Numbered from the stretch's first letter, positions 1-9,351 are shown. The stretch is DNA of 64,000 nt from Eggerthellales bacterium (GCA_029225085.1 JAQXVU010000005.1:32198-96197), one strand, 5' to 3'. Numbers and translations: made by a program. The notes: generated by a model from the sequence alone, not told the origin.

Positions 1-346
1 TGCGGGAACCCAAGCTCTTCAGGGAGCGCACCAACTCGTCGGACTTCGACTTGGTGAGGAAGCGGGAAGACTGCACGGCATCAATAAGCAACACCAGCTC
101 AGAGCGGGACAGGGGCCTGTTGGCCAGAGCATAGGACGTAGGGGCCGTGCGCAGCTTCACGATGTCGAGGCCGAACTCCTTCAGCACGTCGATGTCGCGA
201 TATACGGACTTGCGCTCCGCCTGCACGCCACGCTCAGCAAGATACTCGATGATCTGAGCCATGGTCACGCCATGGGACTCGTCGGTCTCCTTGAACAGAA
301 GCTCTGCGATGTGCAGGAGCTTCACCTTCTGCTTATCGGTGGCCAT
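1..346 (-). CDS. WYL-domain transcriptional regulator, N-terminal part (cut by window edge)
   Basis: Reading from an ATG at 346 the frame stays open to the left edge, so only about 115 residues are visible. The start MATDKQKVKLLHIAELL, followed by a predicted winged helix with the segment RKSVYRDIDVLKEFGLDIV, is typical of the DeoR-like HTH domain that precedes a WYL domain in ligand-responsive bacterial regulators. The WYL domain itself lies outside the window. The gene sits 20 bp downstream of recO on the same strand and may be cotranscribed. The ATG at 350 is followed by an in-frame stop, so 346 is the start. Target genes cannot be inferred. Confidence 0.75.
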   Translation of the reverse strand, partial: MATDKQKVKLLHIAELLFKETDESHGVTMAQIIEYLAERGVQAERKSVYRDIDVLKEFGLDIVKLRTAPTSYALANRPLSRSELVLLIDAVQSSRFLTKSKSDELVRSLKSLGSR

Positions 347-366
347 ACATCACTCCAATCGAAACC

Positions 367-1146
367 TTACCCCAGTAAGGATAGCAGTATCTTCATGCCG
401 TTCAGATGGATGCTCATCTGAACGCTGACCCAAGAGCTAAGAACCTGCAGGCAATCGCGAAGGGTCTGAGCATCGGCTCCCAGCTCCTGCAAGGACGCGA
501 CCTCGGAGAACCGCAAGGTCACCAGGGAATCGAGCCAATCGAGACACAAGCCCGACACCTGAAAGCAAGAAGCCGAGGCGAAGCACTCGGGGCAGAGCCT
601 GCCGCCTTCAACATAGGACATGAGAGCCCGCGACTCCCTGCCCGCCAAAGGCAGGCCGCATTCCACACAGGAATCGAGACAGGGACGAAAGCCCAGCTGC
701 GCCACGATCTTCGCCAAACACGCAACCGTCAGAAGAGCCGCCGTCCTGTCGCCACCCACCTCGCTCTCGCACAGCGTAGCCAGATAGGCATTGGCCATGG
801 GAAAGAGCCGCGGGTTATCGAGGCCAGACTCAGTAGACTTCCCCAGCAGCTCGCAGACCACCGCCGCACCGGTGCTCTTCACAAGGTCCGAGCGCACCTG
901 GCCGTGGGAGGCCACCAGCTTCGCTTCCTTCACGATGTCAAGGGACTTCCCCTTTACCAGCAGCACATCGCAGCAGCTGAAGAGCTCGAGGCGCGAGGCA
1001 AAGGAGCTGGTGGGCTTACGGGCGCCCTTGGCAACCGCGCGAATCTGCCGGCCCTCCTCATCGAGGAGGGACAAGATGAGATCCGACTCCCCCAGCTTGG
1101 TCTTGCGAAGAACCAGAACCCGCCTGTGATAGGTCGCCTGAGCCAT
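367..1146 (-). CDS. recO: DNA repair protein RecO
   Basis: A 259-residue protein, normal for RecO, which with RecF and RecR loads RecA on SSB-coated single-stranded DNA during gap repair. The N-terminal OB-fold part (about residues 1-80, YHRRVLVLRKTKLGESDLI) is followed by a helical domain holding a zinc site: Cys160-x2-Cys163 and Cys185-x2-Cys188 (CVEC, CPEC). It starts 6 bp after the era stop on the same strand, an era-recO pairing common in Gram-positive bacteria and consistent with translational coupling. Confidence 0.93.
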   Translation of the reverse strand: MAQATYHRRVLVLRKTKLGESDLILSLLDEEGRQIRAVAKGARKPTSSFASRLELFSCCDVLLVKGKSLDIVKEAKLVASHGQVRSDLVKSTGAAVVCELLGKSTESGLDNPRLFPMANAYLATLCESEVGGDRTAALLTVACLAKIVAQLGFRPCLDSCVECGLPLAGRESRALMSYVEGGRLCPECFASASCFQVSGLCLDWLDSLVTLRFSEVASLQELGADAQTLRDCLQVLSSWVSVQMSIHLNGMKILLSLLG

Positions 1147-1152
1147 GAGGGC

Positions 1153-2067
1153 CTATACGCCCTCGCCGTACCCGAAGCGCCTGATCTGGTTCAGATCGCG
1201 ACGCCAGTTCTTCCTGACCTTCACCTGCAGGTCGAGGTATACCCTGCCGCCCAGCAGCACTTCCAGATCCTCCCTGGCCTGGCTGCCAATGGCCTTAATG
1301 CCGGCACCCTTCGCGCCGATGATGATGCCCTTCTGACCCTCACGTTCCACATAGATGGTAGCGAAGATGCGATACAGGTCCTTCTTCTTGTCATATTCGA
1401 GGGTGTCGCAGATCACGCCGATGGAGTGAGGGATCTCGTCGCGGGTGCGATACAGAATCTTCTCGCGAATGAACTCGGCCACCATGACCTCCATGGGCTG
1501 GTCGGTGTCCATGTCCTCGGGGAACCAACGGGGTCCCTCAGGAAGCATGCTGCTCACCGCGTCAATAAAGTCGCCCAGGCCGCGATTCTTCTTGGCGGAC
1601 AGGCACACCACCTCGTCGAAGTCGGCCAGCTCGCAAGCGGCCTTGCGCTGCTCGTCGAGAGTGAAGGGATCTACCAGATCAGACTTTGAAAGCACCAGGA
1701 TCTTCTTGTAGCGCTTGCCCTTGATGGTCTGGGCAACCCACTCGTCTCCCCTGCCCACGGGCTTGCTGGCATCGATAAGCAACGCCACCACATCAATGTC
1801 GTCGAGAGCCTCGATGGCACTGGCGTTCAGCTCCTCGCCCAGCACGTCATGGGGCTTGTGAATGCCCGGGGTGTCTACCAGCACAATCTGGGAGTTCTCG
1901 TTGTTCAGAATCGCGCGGAAACGATGGCGGGTAGTCTGAGCGGTGTCAGAGGTGATGGCCAGCTTCTTTCCCATGAGGGCGTTCAGCAAGGTCGACTTTC
2001 CGGCGTTGGGCCTACCAATGAGGGTCACGAAGCCAGAGCGGAAAGGGGCATCAGGGCAGGTAGTCAA
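1153..2067 (-). CDS. era: GTPase Era
   Basis: A 304-residue Era, a GTPase that binds the 3' end of 16S rRNA and acts in 30S subunit maturation. The G1 loop GRPNAGKS, the switch region TAQTTRH and G3 (DTPGIH) are present. The G4 motif is SKSD instead of the usual NKxD, a relaxed form. The C-terminal KH domain contains IIIGAKGAGIKAIGSQAR, the family's RNA-binding loop. It is followed by recO (6 bp) and separated from upstream dgkA by a 141-bp spacer that carries a 39-bp tandem repeat and a hairpin. Confidence 0.95.
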   Translation of the reverse strand: MTTCPDAPFRSGFVTLIGRPNAGKSTLLNALMGKKLAITSDTAQTTRHRFRAILNNENSQIVLVDTPGIHKPHDVLGEELNASAIEALDDIDVVALLIDASKPVGRGDEWVAQTIKGKRYKKILVLSKSDLVDPFTLDEQRKAACELADFDEVVCLSAKKNRGLGDFIDAVSSMLPEGPRWFPEDMDTDQPMEVMVAEFIREKILYRTRDEIPHSIGVICDTLEYDKKKDLYRIFATIYVEREGQKGIIIGAKGAGIKAIGSQAREDLEVLLGGRVYLDLQVKVRKNWRRDLNQIRRFGYGEGV

Positions 2068-2102
2068 GGGGTCTCCTTATCTTAGTAAACTCGCAAAAGC
2101 GC

Positions 2103-2180
2103 TTTGGAAGGTGCTGCGCGAAATCGCGGTCGCACAAACCTTTTGGAAGGTGCCGACGCGAGGTCGCGCCAGCGCCATCG
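2103..2180. repeat. Two-copy degenerate tandem repeat, period 39 bp
   Basis: In the dgkA-era spacer, TTTGGAAGGTGC at 2103-2114 recurs at 2142-2153. The following bases are similar too (GCGCGAAATCGCG against ACGCGAGGTCGCG), which gives two diverged units of 39 bp. Just downstream, 2179-2202 forms a perfect 10-bp stem with loop TATC. It lacks a U-run on the minus-strand transcript, so it is not an obvious terminator for dgkA. Confidence 0.7.
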
Positions 2181-2208
2181 TCTTGCGGTATCCCGCAAGA
2201 CGAAAAAC

Positions 2209-2580
2209 CTACCATCCCACCAGGGACAGCAGGTAGGGAACGAAAATGATGCAGCCCACCACGAAGGAAGCTGCGGCGAAGATCATGACAGCTCCTGCCG
2301 CCATGTCCTTCGCGGCCTTGGCCAGGTCGTGGTATTCCGGAGACGCCAGGTCAACCACTGCTTCCAGCGCAGAGTTGAAGCACTCGCCACCCAGCACCAG
2401 GCCAATGCAGATCACCACGGCAAGCCACTGCTCCGGGGTGATGCCGAACACGAAGCCCAGCACGATGGCGAGAACCCCCACCGCAGACTGAATGCGAATG
2501 TTGGTTCCCGTCTTAAAGGCCTGGGCAATGCCTGCAAAGGAATAGCCGAAATTTTTGAACAGGCTATAGGAGGGTTTCAT
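2209..2580 (-). CDS. dgkA: Diacylglycerol/undecaprenol kinase family protein
   Basis: A 123-residue integral membrane protein of the DgkA family. In Gram-positive bacteria these enzymes mostly phosphorylate undecaprenol to feed the cell-wall lipid carrier pool. Visible are three hydrophobic segments and the signature GGECFNSALEAVVDL, corresponding to the family's E-x3-(N/S)-(T/S)-A-(I/L)-E-x-V-V-D active-site region. Its start overlaps the ybeY 3' end by 17 bp. Which lipid is the substrate cannot be told from sequence. Confidence 0.9.
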   Translation of the reverse strand: MKPSYSLFKNFGYSFAGIAQAFKTGTNIRIQSAVGVLAIVLGFVFGITPEQWLAVVICIGLVLGGECFNSALEAVVDLASPEYHDLAKAAKDMAAGAVMIFAAASFVVGCIIFVPYLLSLVGW

Positions 2581-3061
2581 GGCCTTCCCTCCAGGCGGAG
2601 AGAACCTCCTGCTCGCGGGCCTTCATGAGCTCCGCATCCTCAGGATCGATGTGGTCATAGCCGCACAGGTGAAGCAGGCCATGCACCACCAGCAGCTCAA
2701 CCTCCTCCTGGAAGTCCGTACCGAACTCCTGGGTCTGACGGGTAGCCACATCGGGAGCGATGACGATATCACCCAAGCAGAAGACGTCGTCGCCGTCCTC
2801 GGCATCTTCCAGAACGTAATCGAGGCCAAGGATGCCGTCATAGTCGAGACCATCGCACTCGAAGCTCAACACATCGGTGGGCCTATCGAGGTCGCGATAC
2901 TCCTTGTTCAGGCGCTGAATCTCCTCGTCGGTGACGAAGGTGAGGGACACCTCGGTATCCGTAGGGGCCTCCTGCATGGCCAGGGTGTGCAGACAGAGCT
3001 GACGAATGGGCAGGGCTTCGATGTCCTCGGCCCTATAGGATGCATCTATGAGAACGTTCAC
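2564..3061 (-). CDS. ybeY: Endoribonuclease YbeY (rRNA maturation factor)
   Basis: A 165-residue YbeY, a single-strand RNase needed for 16S rRNA 3' end processing and ribosome quality control. The zinc-binding signature HGLLHLCGYDH is intact, with His127, His131 and His137. RPTDVLSF at about residue 60 is the second conserved block. The gene overlaps phoH by 4 bp (ATGA) and dgkA by 17 bp. The phoH-ybeY pairing is widely conserved and supports cotranscription. Confidence 0.95.
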   Translation of the reverse strand: MNVLIDASYRAEDIEALPIRQLCLHTLAMQEAPTDTEVSLTFVTDEEIQRLNKEYRDLDRPTDVLSFECDGLDYDGILGLDYVLEDAEDGDDVFCLGDIVIAPDVATRQTQEFGTDFQEEVELLVVHGLLHLCGYDHIDPEDAELMKAREQEVLSAWREGHETLL

Positions 3062-4566
3062 TGCTGAGAGCCTTCTTTCTTATGTAGGGTCTGGGCCTGG
3101 GACTGAGCGGCTTCTTCCTCCGTCATGTCCTCGGGAGTCCAGCGGGGCTTGGAATACACCTTTTCGAGGGTCTTGAACATCTCGGCACCCAGAATAGCCT
3201 CTACCACGCCGGTGTCGGGCTTAAAGAGCTCACCGCGCTTCTTGCGCAGAGGACGAGGCTGAGCGTCCTTATCGGGGCGCTCTCCCTTGCCCACTGCTAC
3301 CAGGGTAGGATGCATCTCGCCCACCGTGGCCCAGGCAACGCCCAGGTCTGGCTGGAAGCGAGAAGGCTTCTGATCCGCAGCGTTCTTGGCGCCAGGTGCG
3401 TTCTTGGCGTCAGGAGCGTTCTCACCAGCCTTCGCAGTTTCACCGGCCTTTGGGGTTTCAGCATCTGCAGATGCGGCCGAGGCATCGACTGAGGAAGCAG
3501 CCTGCTCCTCGTTGCGGGTCTCCTCGGAAAGGTCCTTCAGGGAGCGGGTTTGCTTAGGAGTGTCGTTATGGAAGGGTTTCACAGCGGCACCTTTCTTTCC
3601 GGAATTGCCTCCCGAGACTGCATCATGCTCCTCGTAGGCAGCGACGATGGCCGCCACCAAGGAATGACGCACCACGTCGAAGTTGGTGAGCTCGCAGAAG
3701 GAGATGTCATCGACATCTTCCAGAATATCCTGCACGGACTTCAGACCGCTGACTCCCTTAGGAAGGTCGAGCTGGGTGATGTCGCCGGTGATGACCATCT
3801 TCGAGCCGAAGCCCAAGCGAGTCAGGAACATCTTCATCTGCTCAGGGGTGGTGTTCTGCGCTTCGTCAAGGATGATGAAGCTATCGTTTAAGGTCCTGCC
3901 CCTCATGAAGGCCAATGGGGCGATCTCGATGACGCCGTTTTCCAGCAGGGCATTGGCCTTTTCCATATCCATCATGTCGAAAAGGGCGTCGTAGAGAGGA
4001 CGAATATAGGGATCGATCTTCTCCATGAGGGAGCCGGGCAAGAAGCCCAGGTTCTCCCCCGCCTCTACCACGGGGCGGGTAAGGACGATGCGGCCCACTT
4101 CCTTGCGCTTCAGAGCGGCAACGGCCATAGCCATGGCCAGATAGGTCTTACCGGTACCTGCAGGTCCCACACCGAAGGTGATGGTGCTAGAGCGCATAGC
4201 GTTCACATAGCGCTTCTGACCCACGGTCTTAGGGCGGATGGCCCTACCGCGATAAGTAAGGATGACGTCCTCGCGCAGAGAGGAGGAACCGTAGGTGCCG
4301 TTCTTAATGAGGCCCACAGCGTTGCGCACGGAGTCGAGGTCGACGGTCTGACCCTGCTGCACCACCTTGATCATGTCGCCGAACAGAGCAGTAAGAGCCT
4401 GAGTCTGCTCGTGGTCGCCGGCGAAGGTAATGGTATCGCCGCGTACGGTGATAAGGGCGTCGAAGGAATCCTCGATGAAGTGAACGATCTCGTTTCCGGG
4501 ACCAACCAAGCTCACCGCATCGACATCCGGTGGCAAGGTCAGAGAATAGCGCGTCAAGGCCGTCAT
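3058..4566 (-). CDS. PhoH family ATPase with long low-complexity C-terminal extension
   Basis: A 502-residue PhoH-like P-loop ATPase, a family thought to act in RNA metabolism. Walker A is GPAGTGKT at 134-141 and Walker B with DEAQ at 234-237, within the typical core of about 320 residues. The remaining roughly 180 residues are not part of the standard fold. They include an Ala/Glu/Lys-rich stretch with the echo NAPDAK-NAPGAK, then a more ordered-looking end (about 430-485). The gene overlaps mtaB and ybeY by 4 bp each (ATGA), so it is tightly coupled in the dnaJ-mtaB-phoH-ybeY run. Confidence 0.93.
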   Translation of the reverse strand: MTALTRYSLTLPPDVDAVSLVGPGNEIVHFIEDSFDALITVRGDTITFAGDHEQTQALTALFGDMIKVVQQGQTVDLDSVRNAVGLIKNGTYGSSSLREDVILTYRGRAIRPKTVGQKRYVNAMRSSTITFGVGPAGTGKTYLAMAMAVAALKRKEVGRIVLTRPVVEAGENLGFLPGSLMEKIDPYIRPLYDALFDMMDMEKANALLENGVIEIAPLAFMRGRTLNDSFIILDEAQNTTPEQMKMFLTRLGFGSKMVITGDITQLDLPKGVSGLKSVQDILEDVDDISFCELTNFDVVRHSLVAAIVAAYEEHDAVSGGNSGKKGAAVKPFHNDTPKQTRSLKDLSEETRNEEQAASSVDASAASADAETPKAGETAKAGENAPDAKNAPGAKNAADQKPSRFQPDLGVAWATVGEMHPTLVAVGKGERPDKDAQPRPLRKKRGELFKPDTGVVEAILGAEMFKTLEKVYSKPRWTPEDMTEEEAAQSQAQTLHKKEGSQQ

Positions 4567-5825
4567 AGCAGGTACATTCCGTTCTCTACAGCTTCAGGGA
4601 GGCACACGCTCACCAGTTGCCCGGGAGCGTATTTGCCAGATGGAAGCAATATACCATGATATGAGTCCGTCATGCCTTTGCCGTCAGCTTCCACCAGCAC
4701 GAGCTCCTGAGTTCCCGCGCGGGATTCACGGTCGGAATCAGCCAGGGCGCGAGCCAGATCGGACAGGGCCCGAGAACGCTTTGCCGACACGTCGGAGGGC
4801 ACCTGATCAGGTCGTTCGGCCGCTGGGGTCCCTTCGCGACGAGAGTAGCGGAACACGTGAATGCGCGAGAACGCGCAGTCCTTGGCCACCTGCAAAGTGT
4901 CAGCGAAGTCCTCGTCGGTCTCCCCAGGGAATCCCACGATGATGTCGGTGGAGAGGGACAGGGTGGGCATAGCAGAACGCAGCTTGGCCACCAGGTTCAC
5001 ATAGAAATCAGCCGAATAGCGGCGATCCATCTCGGAGAGAACCTTGGTGCTGCCAGATTGCAGGGGAAGATGCAGATGCCAGCAGATGCGACCGGGATTG
5101 GCGGCCATGAGGGCAATGAGCTTGTCCGTCACATCGAGGGGCTCCACCGACCCAAGACGAATGCGGAAGCCAGGATAACAGTTCAGCAGCGCCTGCATAA
5201 GGTCGGCGATATCGGCGCCCTCCCAATCGTAGGAAGCCAGGTTGATGCCGGAGAGCACCAGCTCCTTCACGCCAGCCTCGCCGTAGCGACGGGCTTCTTC
5301 CACCACCTCGGGCAGAGGCACTGATACCGACTTGCCTCGGGCCACATGCACGATGCAGTAGGTGCAGGCGTTGTTGCAGCCGTCCTGCACCTTCAGGGTG
5401 ACGCGGGTATTGTAGTCGGCGCCTACGCGAAGGGCTTCACCTGCGGCATCCGCACGAAGAGCTCTCGCAGCGCAGGCATCCTGATCATTGCCGCCCAACA
5501 GATCGAGGGCCACCTGGGCAGCCTCGCCTTTGGCAACCACCCGCACCCTGTCGCTCATGGAGGTATACACCTCGGGGTCTATGGCCACCGCGCAGCCCAT
5601 GACGAACACCAGGGCATCGGGATAGGCCTTCAGCGCATGGCGCACCGTCTTGCGGGTCTTCTTGTCCGCCTCGGCCGTCACCGTGCAGGTGTTGATGAAG
5701 ACCGCCTGCACAGAGGGGTCGTCAGCACGCAGGCAACCGGCTCCATCGAGCTTGGCGCCGATGGAGTCGATCTCGACCCTGTTAACCTTGCATCCTATGG
5801 TGAGGAGCGCGTAGGGGAATCCCAT
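4563..5825 (-). CDS. mtaB: tRNA (t6A37) methylthiotransferase MtaB
   Basis: A 420-residue radical-SAM methylthiotransferase that converts t6A37 to ms2t6A37 in tRNAs reading ANN codons. The N-terminal cluster cysteines appear as TIGCKVN, NTCTVT and VMGCAV. The radical-SAM motif is GCNNACTYCIVHVARG (C-x3-C-x2-C). The internal KVN (rather than the MiaB-type Q-M-N) and the length favour MtaB over MiaB or RimO. It begins 6 bp after dnaJ and overlaps phoH by 4 bp. Confidence 0.93.
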   Translation of the reverse strand: MGFPYALLTIGCKVNRVEIDSIGAKLDGAGCLRADDPSVQAVFINTCTVTAEADKKTRKTVRHALKAYPDALVFVMGCAVAIDPEVYTSMSDRVRVVAKGEAAQVALDLLGGNDQDACAARALRADAAGEALRVGADYNTRVTLKVQDGCNNACTYCIVHVARGKSVSVPLPEVVEEARRYGEAGVKELVLSGINLASYDWEGADIADLMQALLNCYPGFRIRLGSVEPLDVTDKLIALMAANPGRICWHLHLPLQSGSTKVLSEMDRRYSADFYVNLVAKLRSAMPTLSLSTDIIVGFPGETDEDFADTLQVAKDCAFSRIHVFRYSRREGTPAAERPDQVPSDVSAKRSRALSDLARALADSDRESRAGTQELVLVEADGKGMTDSYHGILLPSGKYAPGQLVSVCLPEAVENGMYLL

Positions 5826-5831
5826 AGAATC

Positions 5832-6962
5832 CTAGTTGAAGACGTCGCGGATCTTCTGCCAGCAGGATTCGGTGGGCTTCACGCTCTCGCCCATCTCCTT
5901 GGCCAGAGTCTCCATGGCGAAGCGCTGCTTGCGGTTCATCTTCTTAGGCACGGTAACGGCAACGTGCACCAGCAGATCGCCGCGGGAAGAGCCGCGAAGC
6001 TGGGGCATGCCCTTGCCCTTCACCCGTACCACCTGGTCATACTGGCAACCCTCAGGGATGACCACCTTTACGCGCTCATCAGGCATGATGCCATCGAGCT
6101 CGATCTCGGCGCCAAGGGCAGCCTGGAAGATAGAGATGCTGATGCGTGCATGCAGGTCATCGCCGTCACGCTCAAAGAACTCGTGGGGATCGATGCGGCA
6201 GGTGACGATCAGGTCGCCAGCTGCAGCGCCGTTCATGCCGGCCTCGCCATAGCCGCGCAGACGCAGCTGCTGACCGTCGCGAATGCCAGCGGGAACTTCC
6301 ACCGAGAGCTTCTGACGATCGGGGATGCGACCCTGACCCTCGCACTCGGGGCAAGGGGTATCGATGGTATGGCCGGTGCCGCCGCACTCGTCGCAGGTAA
6401 CCACGGACTGCATATTGCCCAAGAAGGTGCGCTGCACCGTGGTGATGCGACCAGTGCCGTTGCACTTAGAGCAGGTGACCTCCTGGCCGCCCTCGGCGCA
6501 ACCGGTGCCGCCACACTCCTCGCAGGGAGCCAGCCTGTCGTAGACGATCTCCTTCTTAACGCCAGTAGCCACTTCCTGCAGAGTCAGGTGCAGACCGCGG
6601 CCCATGTCGCGACCTTCCTTGCGAACCTGAGCGCCGCCGGAACGTCCGCCAGCACCGCCGAAGAAGGTAGAGAAGATGTCTTCCATACCGAAACCGCCGC
6701 CGAAGATGTCGTCGAAGTCGACATACTGAGCACCGCCGCCACCAGCACCGGGAATGGTGCCGAACCTGTCGTACTGAGCGCGCTTCTTGCTGTCGCTGAG
6801 CACGTCGTAGGCCTCGTTCAGCTCCTTGAAGCGCTCCTCGGCGTCAGGGGCCTTGTTCACGTCAGGATGAAGCTCGCGTGCCTTGCTGCGGAACGCCTTC
6901 TTAATCTCTGCATCGGTAGCGTCCTTGGACACACCGAGAATCTCGTACAGATCACTGCTCAT
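5832..6962 (-). CDS. dnaJ: Chaperone protein DnaJ
   Basis: A 376-residue full-length type I DnaJ, the J-domain partner of DnaK. The J domain (1-70) carries HPD at 32-34. A short Gly/Phe region follows. Four zinc repeats of CxxCxGxG type are present ([32 protein letters not shown]), then the C-terminal substrate-binding domain. It lies 60 bp downstream of hrcA and is probably under the CIRCE element there. dnaK and grpE are not in the window. Confidence 0.96.
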   Translation of the reverse strand: MSSDLYEILGVSKDATDAEIKKAFRSKARELHPDVNKAPDAEERFKELNEAYDVLSDSKKRAQYDRFGTIPGAGGGGAQYVDFDDIFGGGFGMEDIFSTFFGGAGGRSGGAQVRKEGRDMGRGLHLTLQEVATGVKKEIVYDRLAPCEECGGTGCAEGGQEVTCSKCNGTGRITTVQRTFLGNMQSVVTCDECGGTGHTIDTPCPECEGQGRIPDRQKLSVEVPAGIRDGQQLRLRGYGEAGMNGAAAGDLIVTCRIDPHEFFERDGDDLHARISISIFQAALGAEIELDGIMPDERVKVVIPEGCQYDQVVRVKGKGMPQLRGSSRGDLLVHVAVTVPKKMNRKQRFAMETLAKEMGESVKPTESCWQKIRDVFN

Positions 6963-7022
6963 GCATGATGCCTTTCTTGCTTGCGGTATAACGAACGCCC
7001 AATGGGCACTTTAGTAACGAAA

Positions 7023-8027
7023 TCACAGGTCGTTGAGCTGATGCTGAACCACCTGAATGGCGGAGATGACCCGACTATAGGGCATGCGGGTGGGGCCGAT
7101 GACGGCAATGACGCCAGCGCCCTCCCCTCTTCCGTACCGTGCGGCTACCACCGACACGTTGGAAAGGGACTCGTGGTCGTTCTCATGGCCGATGGAAACG
7201 GACACGCCGCCTTCCTGGGTGGTCTTCAGAGCGCCGACCACCACCGAGCCATCTTCCACCGCTTTAAGAACGGGGAGAATGTTCTCGGACTGGTTGAACT
7301 CGGGCTGAGAAACCAGAGAGGAAATGCCCAGCTTATGGGCATGGGCCGCCTCATTGTCCTTCAGGCAGCTGAAGAGTTCCTGCACCAGAACCTGGATGAT
7401 GGGATCTGCCAGGATGGCGTCCTTGGCGGACTCGAGCTGCACCCTCATTTCCTGGAAGTTCTTTCCCGCGAAGACCTGGTTCAGGAAGCCCTCGAAGGAG
7501 GACAGCTCCTCGATGGTCACCTCGCGAGACAGCTCGATGGCGCGATTCATGACGCGAGCGCTCTCGGTGACGATGACCATGAGCACACGCGTTGGAGCCA
7601 TAAGCACCAGGTTAATCTGCTTCAGGTGTAGGGAAAGAGCGGAAGGAGGGATAACCAGGGACAGGCAGTCGGTCATACGGGCCAGAACCTGGCTGGTGCG
7701 CTCCATGAGCTCGTCGAGCTCACGAGCACTCTCTCGCAGCTCTGAGACAAGGCGCGCGGAATCCGCATCGACGCGGGGAAGCCCGGAAGCCAGCAGATCA
7801 TCGACGAAGGTGCGATACCCGTAGTCTGTGGGAATGCGTCCCGCAGAGGTGTGGGGCTGCACGATGTAGCCATCCCCTTCAAGGACGGAGAGCTCGTTTC
7901 TGATGGTTGCCGAGCTGACACCGAGGCCGTAATTCTTCATGAGGGTCTTCGATGCCACGGGCATGGCATTCTGCACGTATTCTTCGATAACCGCCTGCAA
8001 AATGCGCTGTCTGCGCTCTGATAGCAC
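7023..8027 (-). CDS. hrcA: Heat-inducible transcription repressor HrcA
   Basis: HrcA represses class I heat-shock genes by binding CIRCE. The protein begins with the winged helix LSERRQRILQAVIEEYV and continues with GLGVSSATIRNELSVLEGDGYI, then the GAF-like dimerisation part. A longer frame opens at 8063, but I place the start at the GTG at 8027 (334 aa). It has GGAGGTGG at 8033-8040 as ribosome site and gives the family's normal N-terminus. A CIRCE element lies 43 bp upstream, so the gene is likely autoregulated. Confidence 0.94.
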   Translation of the reverse strand: MLSERRQRILQAVIEEYVQNAMPVASKTLMKNYGLGVSSATIRNELSVLEGDGYIVQPHTSAGRIPTDYGYRTFVDDLLASGLPRVDADSARLVSELRESARELDELMERTSQVLARMTDCLSLVIPPSALSLHLKQINLVLMAPTRVLMVIVTESARVMNRAIELSREVTIEELSSFEGFLNQVFAGKNFQEMRVQLESAKDAILADPIIQVLVQELFSCLKDNEAAHAHKLGISSLVSQPEFNQSENILPVLKAVEDGSVVVGALKTTQEGGVSVSIGHENDHESLSNVSVVAARYGRGEGAGVIAVIGPTRMPYSRVISAIQVVQHQLNDL

Positions 8028-8069
8028 GAAAACCACCTCCCAACGCTGTCTGAAAACTAACAAGCCATT

Positions 8070-8096
8070 CTAGCAGTGTCAAACCAAGAGTGCTAA
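8070..8096 (-). promoter_or_regulatory. CIRCE operator upstream of hrcA-dnaJ
   Basis: Read on the minus strand, TTAGCACTC (8096-8088), nine bases, then CACTGCTAG (8078-8070). The known CIRCE consensus is TTAGCACTC-N9-GAGTGCTAA. The first arm matches 9/9 and the second 6/9, with the exact 9-bp spacer. It lies 43 bp upstream of the hrcA GTG, as expected for an HrcA operator. Confidence 0.88.
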
Positions 8097-8238
8097 TAAA
8101 CCATGAGAATATCTGTATACGGCACACGCAGGTCAGAAGCGCGCAAGGTTGCCCCTTTTCGAAACTCGTCGCAAGGGCCCCTCTTTACAGGAGGCACCAC
8201 GCCGAAAACGCCCTGAAATGCCGCGACTCAGACGCCCC

Positions 8239-9351
8239 TTAGGGAGCCAGCTCGAAGATGCGGCCGAAGAGCACGTTACCGCAGAGCCAACCGCCCAGGG
8301 TGGGCTTATAGCGACCGTCCTCGTAGATGACCAGGTTGTCCCTGACCAGGGAATGCATAACGGGATAGATATCGGGCACTAAGGCGGCGAAACGCTTCAC
8401 CTGCTCATCGGAAACGCCGCGGGTCATGCGCATGCCCAGCATCAGATCCTCGCAGAGGGTCTGCTTCAGGTCGAGCTCATCGGTGACCTGGCCATCCTGA
8501 ATGCGAGTGCGGGTGGTAGGGGTCTGCGTCATGGTCACCGCCGAACGGCCCAGGCCCAAGTAGGGTTTGCCTGTCCAGTAGGCGATGTTGTGACGGCACT
8601 CATAGCCGGGGACCGCATAGCTTGCCACCTCATAGCGCTTCAGACCCGCAGGCTCCAGGACACTGGCAGCCATCTGCATCATCATGGCCTGCTCGTCTTC
8701 AACCACGTCGGGAATCTCCCCCGCCTCGATGGCGGCCTCTAGAGGCGTGCCTTCTTCAATGGCCAAGGGATAAATGCTCACATGCTTCACACCCATGTCT
8801 ACCACGCGCTGCAGATCAGCGCAGAAGCGCTCAGGGTCCTGACCAGGAATGCCGCACATCATGTCGACGCTGACGTTGTCGAAGCGCTGTAGCGCCGTCG
8901 CGATGGCCTCTTCAGCACGGGCGGCATCATGGGCACGGCCCAGCAGGGACAGCACCCCATCGTCGAGGCTCTGCACGCCGATGCTGAGACGATTCACACC
9001 CAGAGCCCAAATGTCCTTGATGAGCTCGGGGGTAATGCTGTCCGGGTTCGATTCCATAGAGACCTCGAGCTCGGAGAAGCGATTCAGAGACAGGGAGAGC
9101 ATGTACAGAATGCTGGAAAGGTGGGTGGAGCCCAGGTAGCTGGGGGTGCCACCGCCCAGATACACCGTCTCGATGTTGGCGAGCTTGCCCTCCTTAGCAG
9201 CGCGACGAATAGAGAGCACCAGGTCATCGACGTAGGCAGAGATGGCGGGGTTATCCTTCGCGACGGCGTCGGTGTCGAAGTCGCAATAGCGGCACCTGCT
9301 CTTGCAGAAAGGAATATGCAGGTACAGCGCTTTGTAGTCGGTCTCTAACAT
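8239..9351 (-). CDS. hemW: HemW-like radical SAM protein (heme chaperone)
   Basis: A 370-residue member of the HemN/HemW family. The short N-terminus YLHIPFCKSRCRYCDFDTD has Cys16-x3-Cys20-x2-Cys23 and continues CDFDTD, the pattern seen in HemW rather than true HemN (which has an additional Cys right after the third). HemW proteins bind heme and lack coproporphyrinogen oxidase activity in tested cases, so a heme-handling role is more likely than a biosynthetic one. It lies 105 bp downstream of dusB; the spacer holds a 38-bp tandem repeat. Confidence 0.88.
   Translation of the reverse strand: MLETDYKALYLHIPFCKSRCRYCDFDTDAVAKDNPAISAYVDDLVLSIRRAAKEGKLANIETVYLGGGTPSYLGSTHLSSILYMLSLSLNRFSELEVSMESNPDSITPELIKDIWALGVNRLSIGVQSLDDGVLSLLGRAHDAARAEEAIATALQRFDNVSVDMMCGIPGQDPERFCADLQRVVDMGVKHVSIYPLAIEEGTPLEAAIEAGEIPDVVEDEQAMMMQMAASVLEPAGLKRYEVASYAVPGYECRHNIAYWTGKPYLGLGRSAVTMTQTPTTRTRIQDGQVTDELDLKQTLCEDLMLGMRMTRGVSDEQVKRFAALVPDIYPVMHSLVRDNLVIYEDGRYKPTLGGWLCGNVLFGRIFELAP

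Noticed and set aside
2179..2202. Terminator between dgkA and era
   Set aside because: The stem is perfect, but on the transcribed (minus) strand the U-run precedes the hairpin instead of following it.
5346..6968. 540-codon plus-strand frame
   Set aside because: Spans dnaJ and mtaB in antisense; no start signal.
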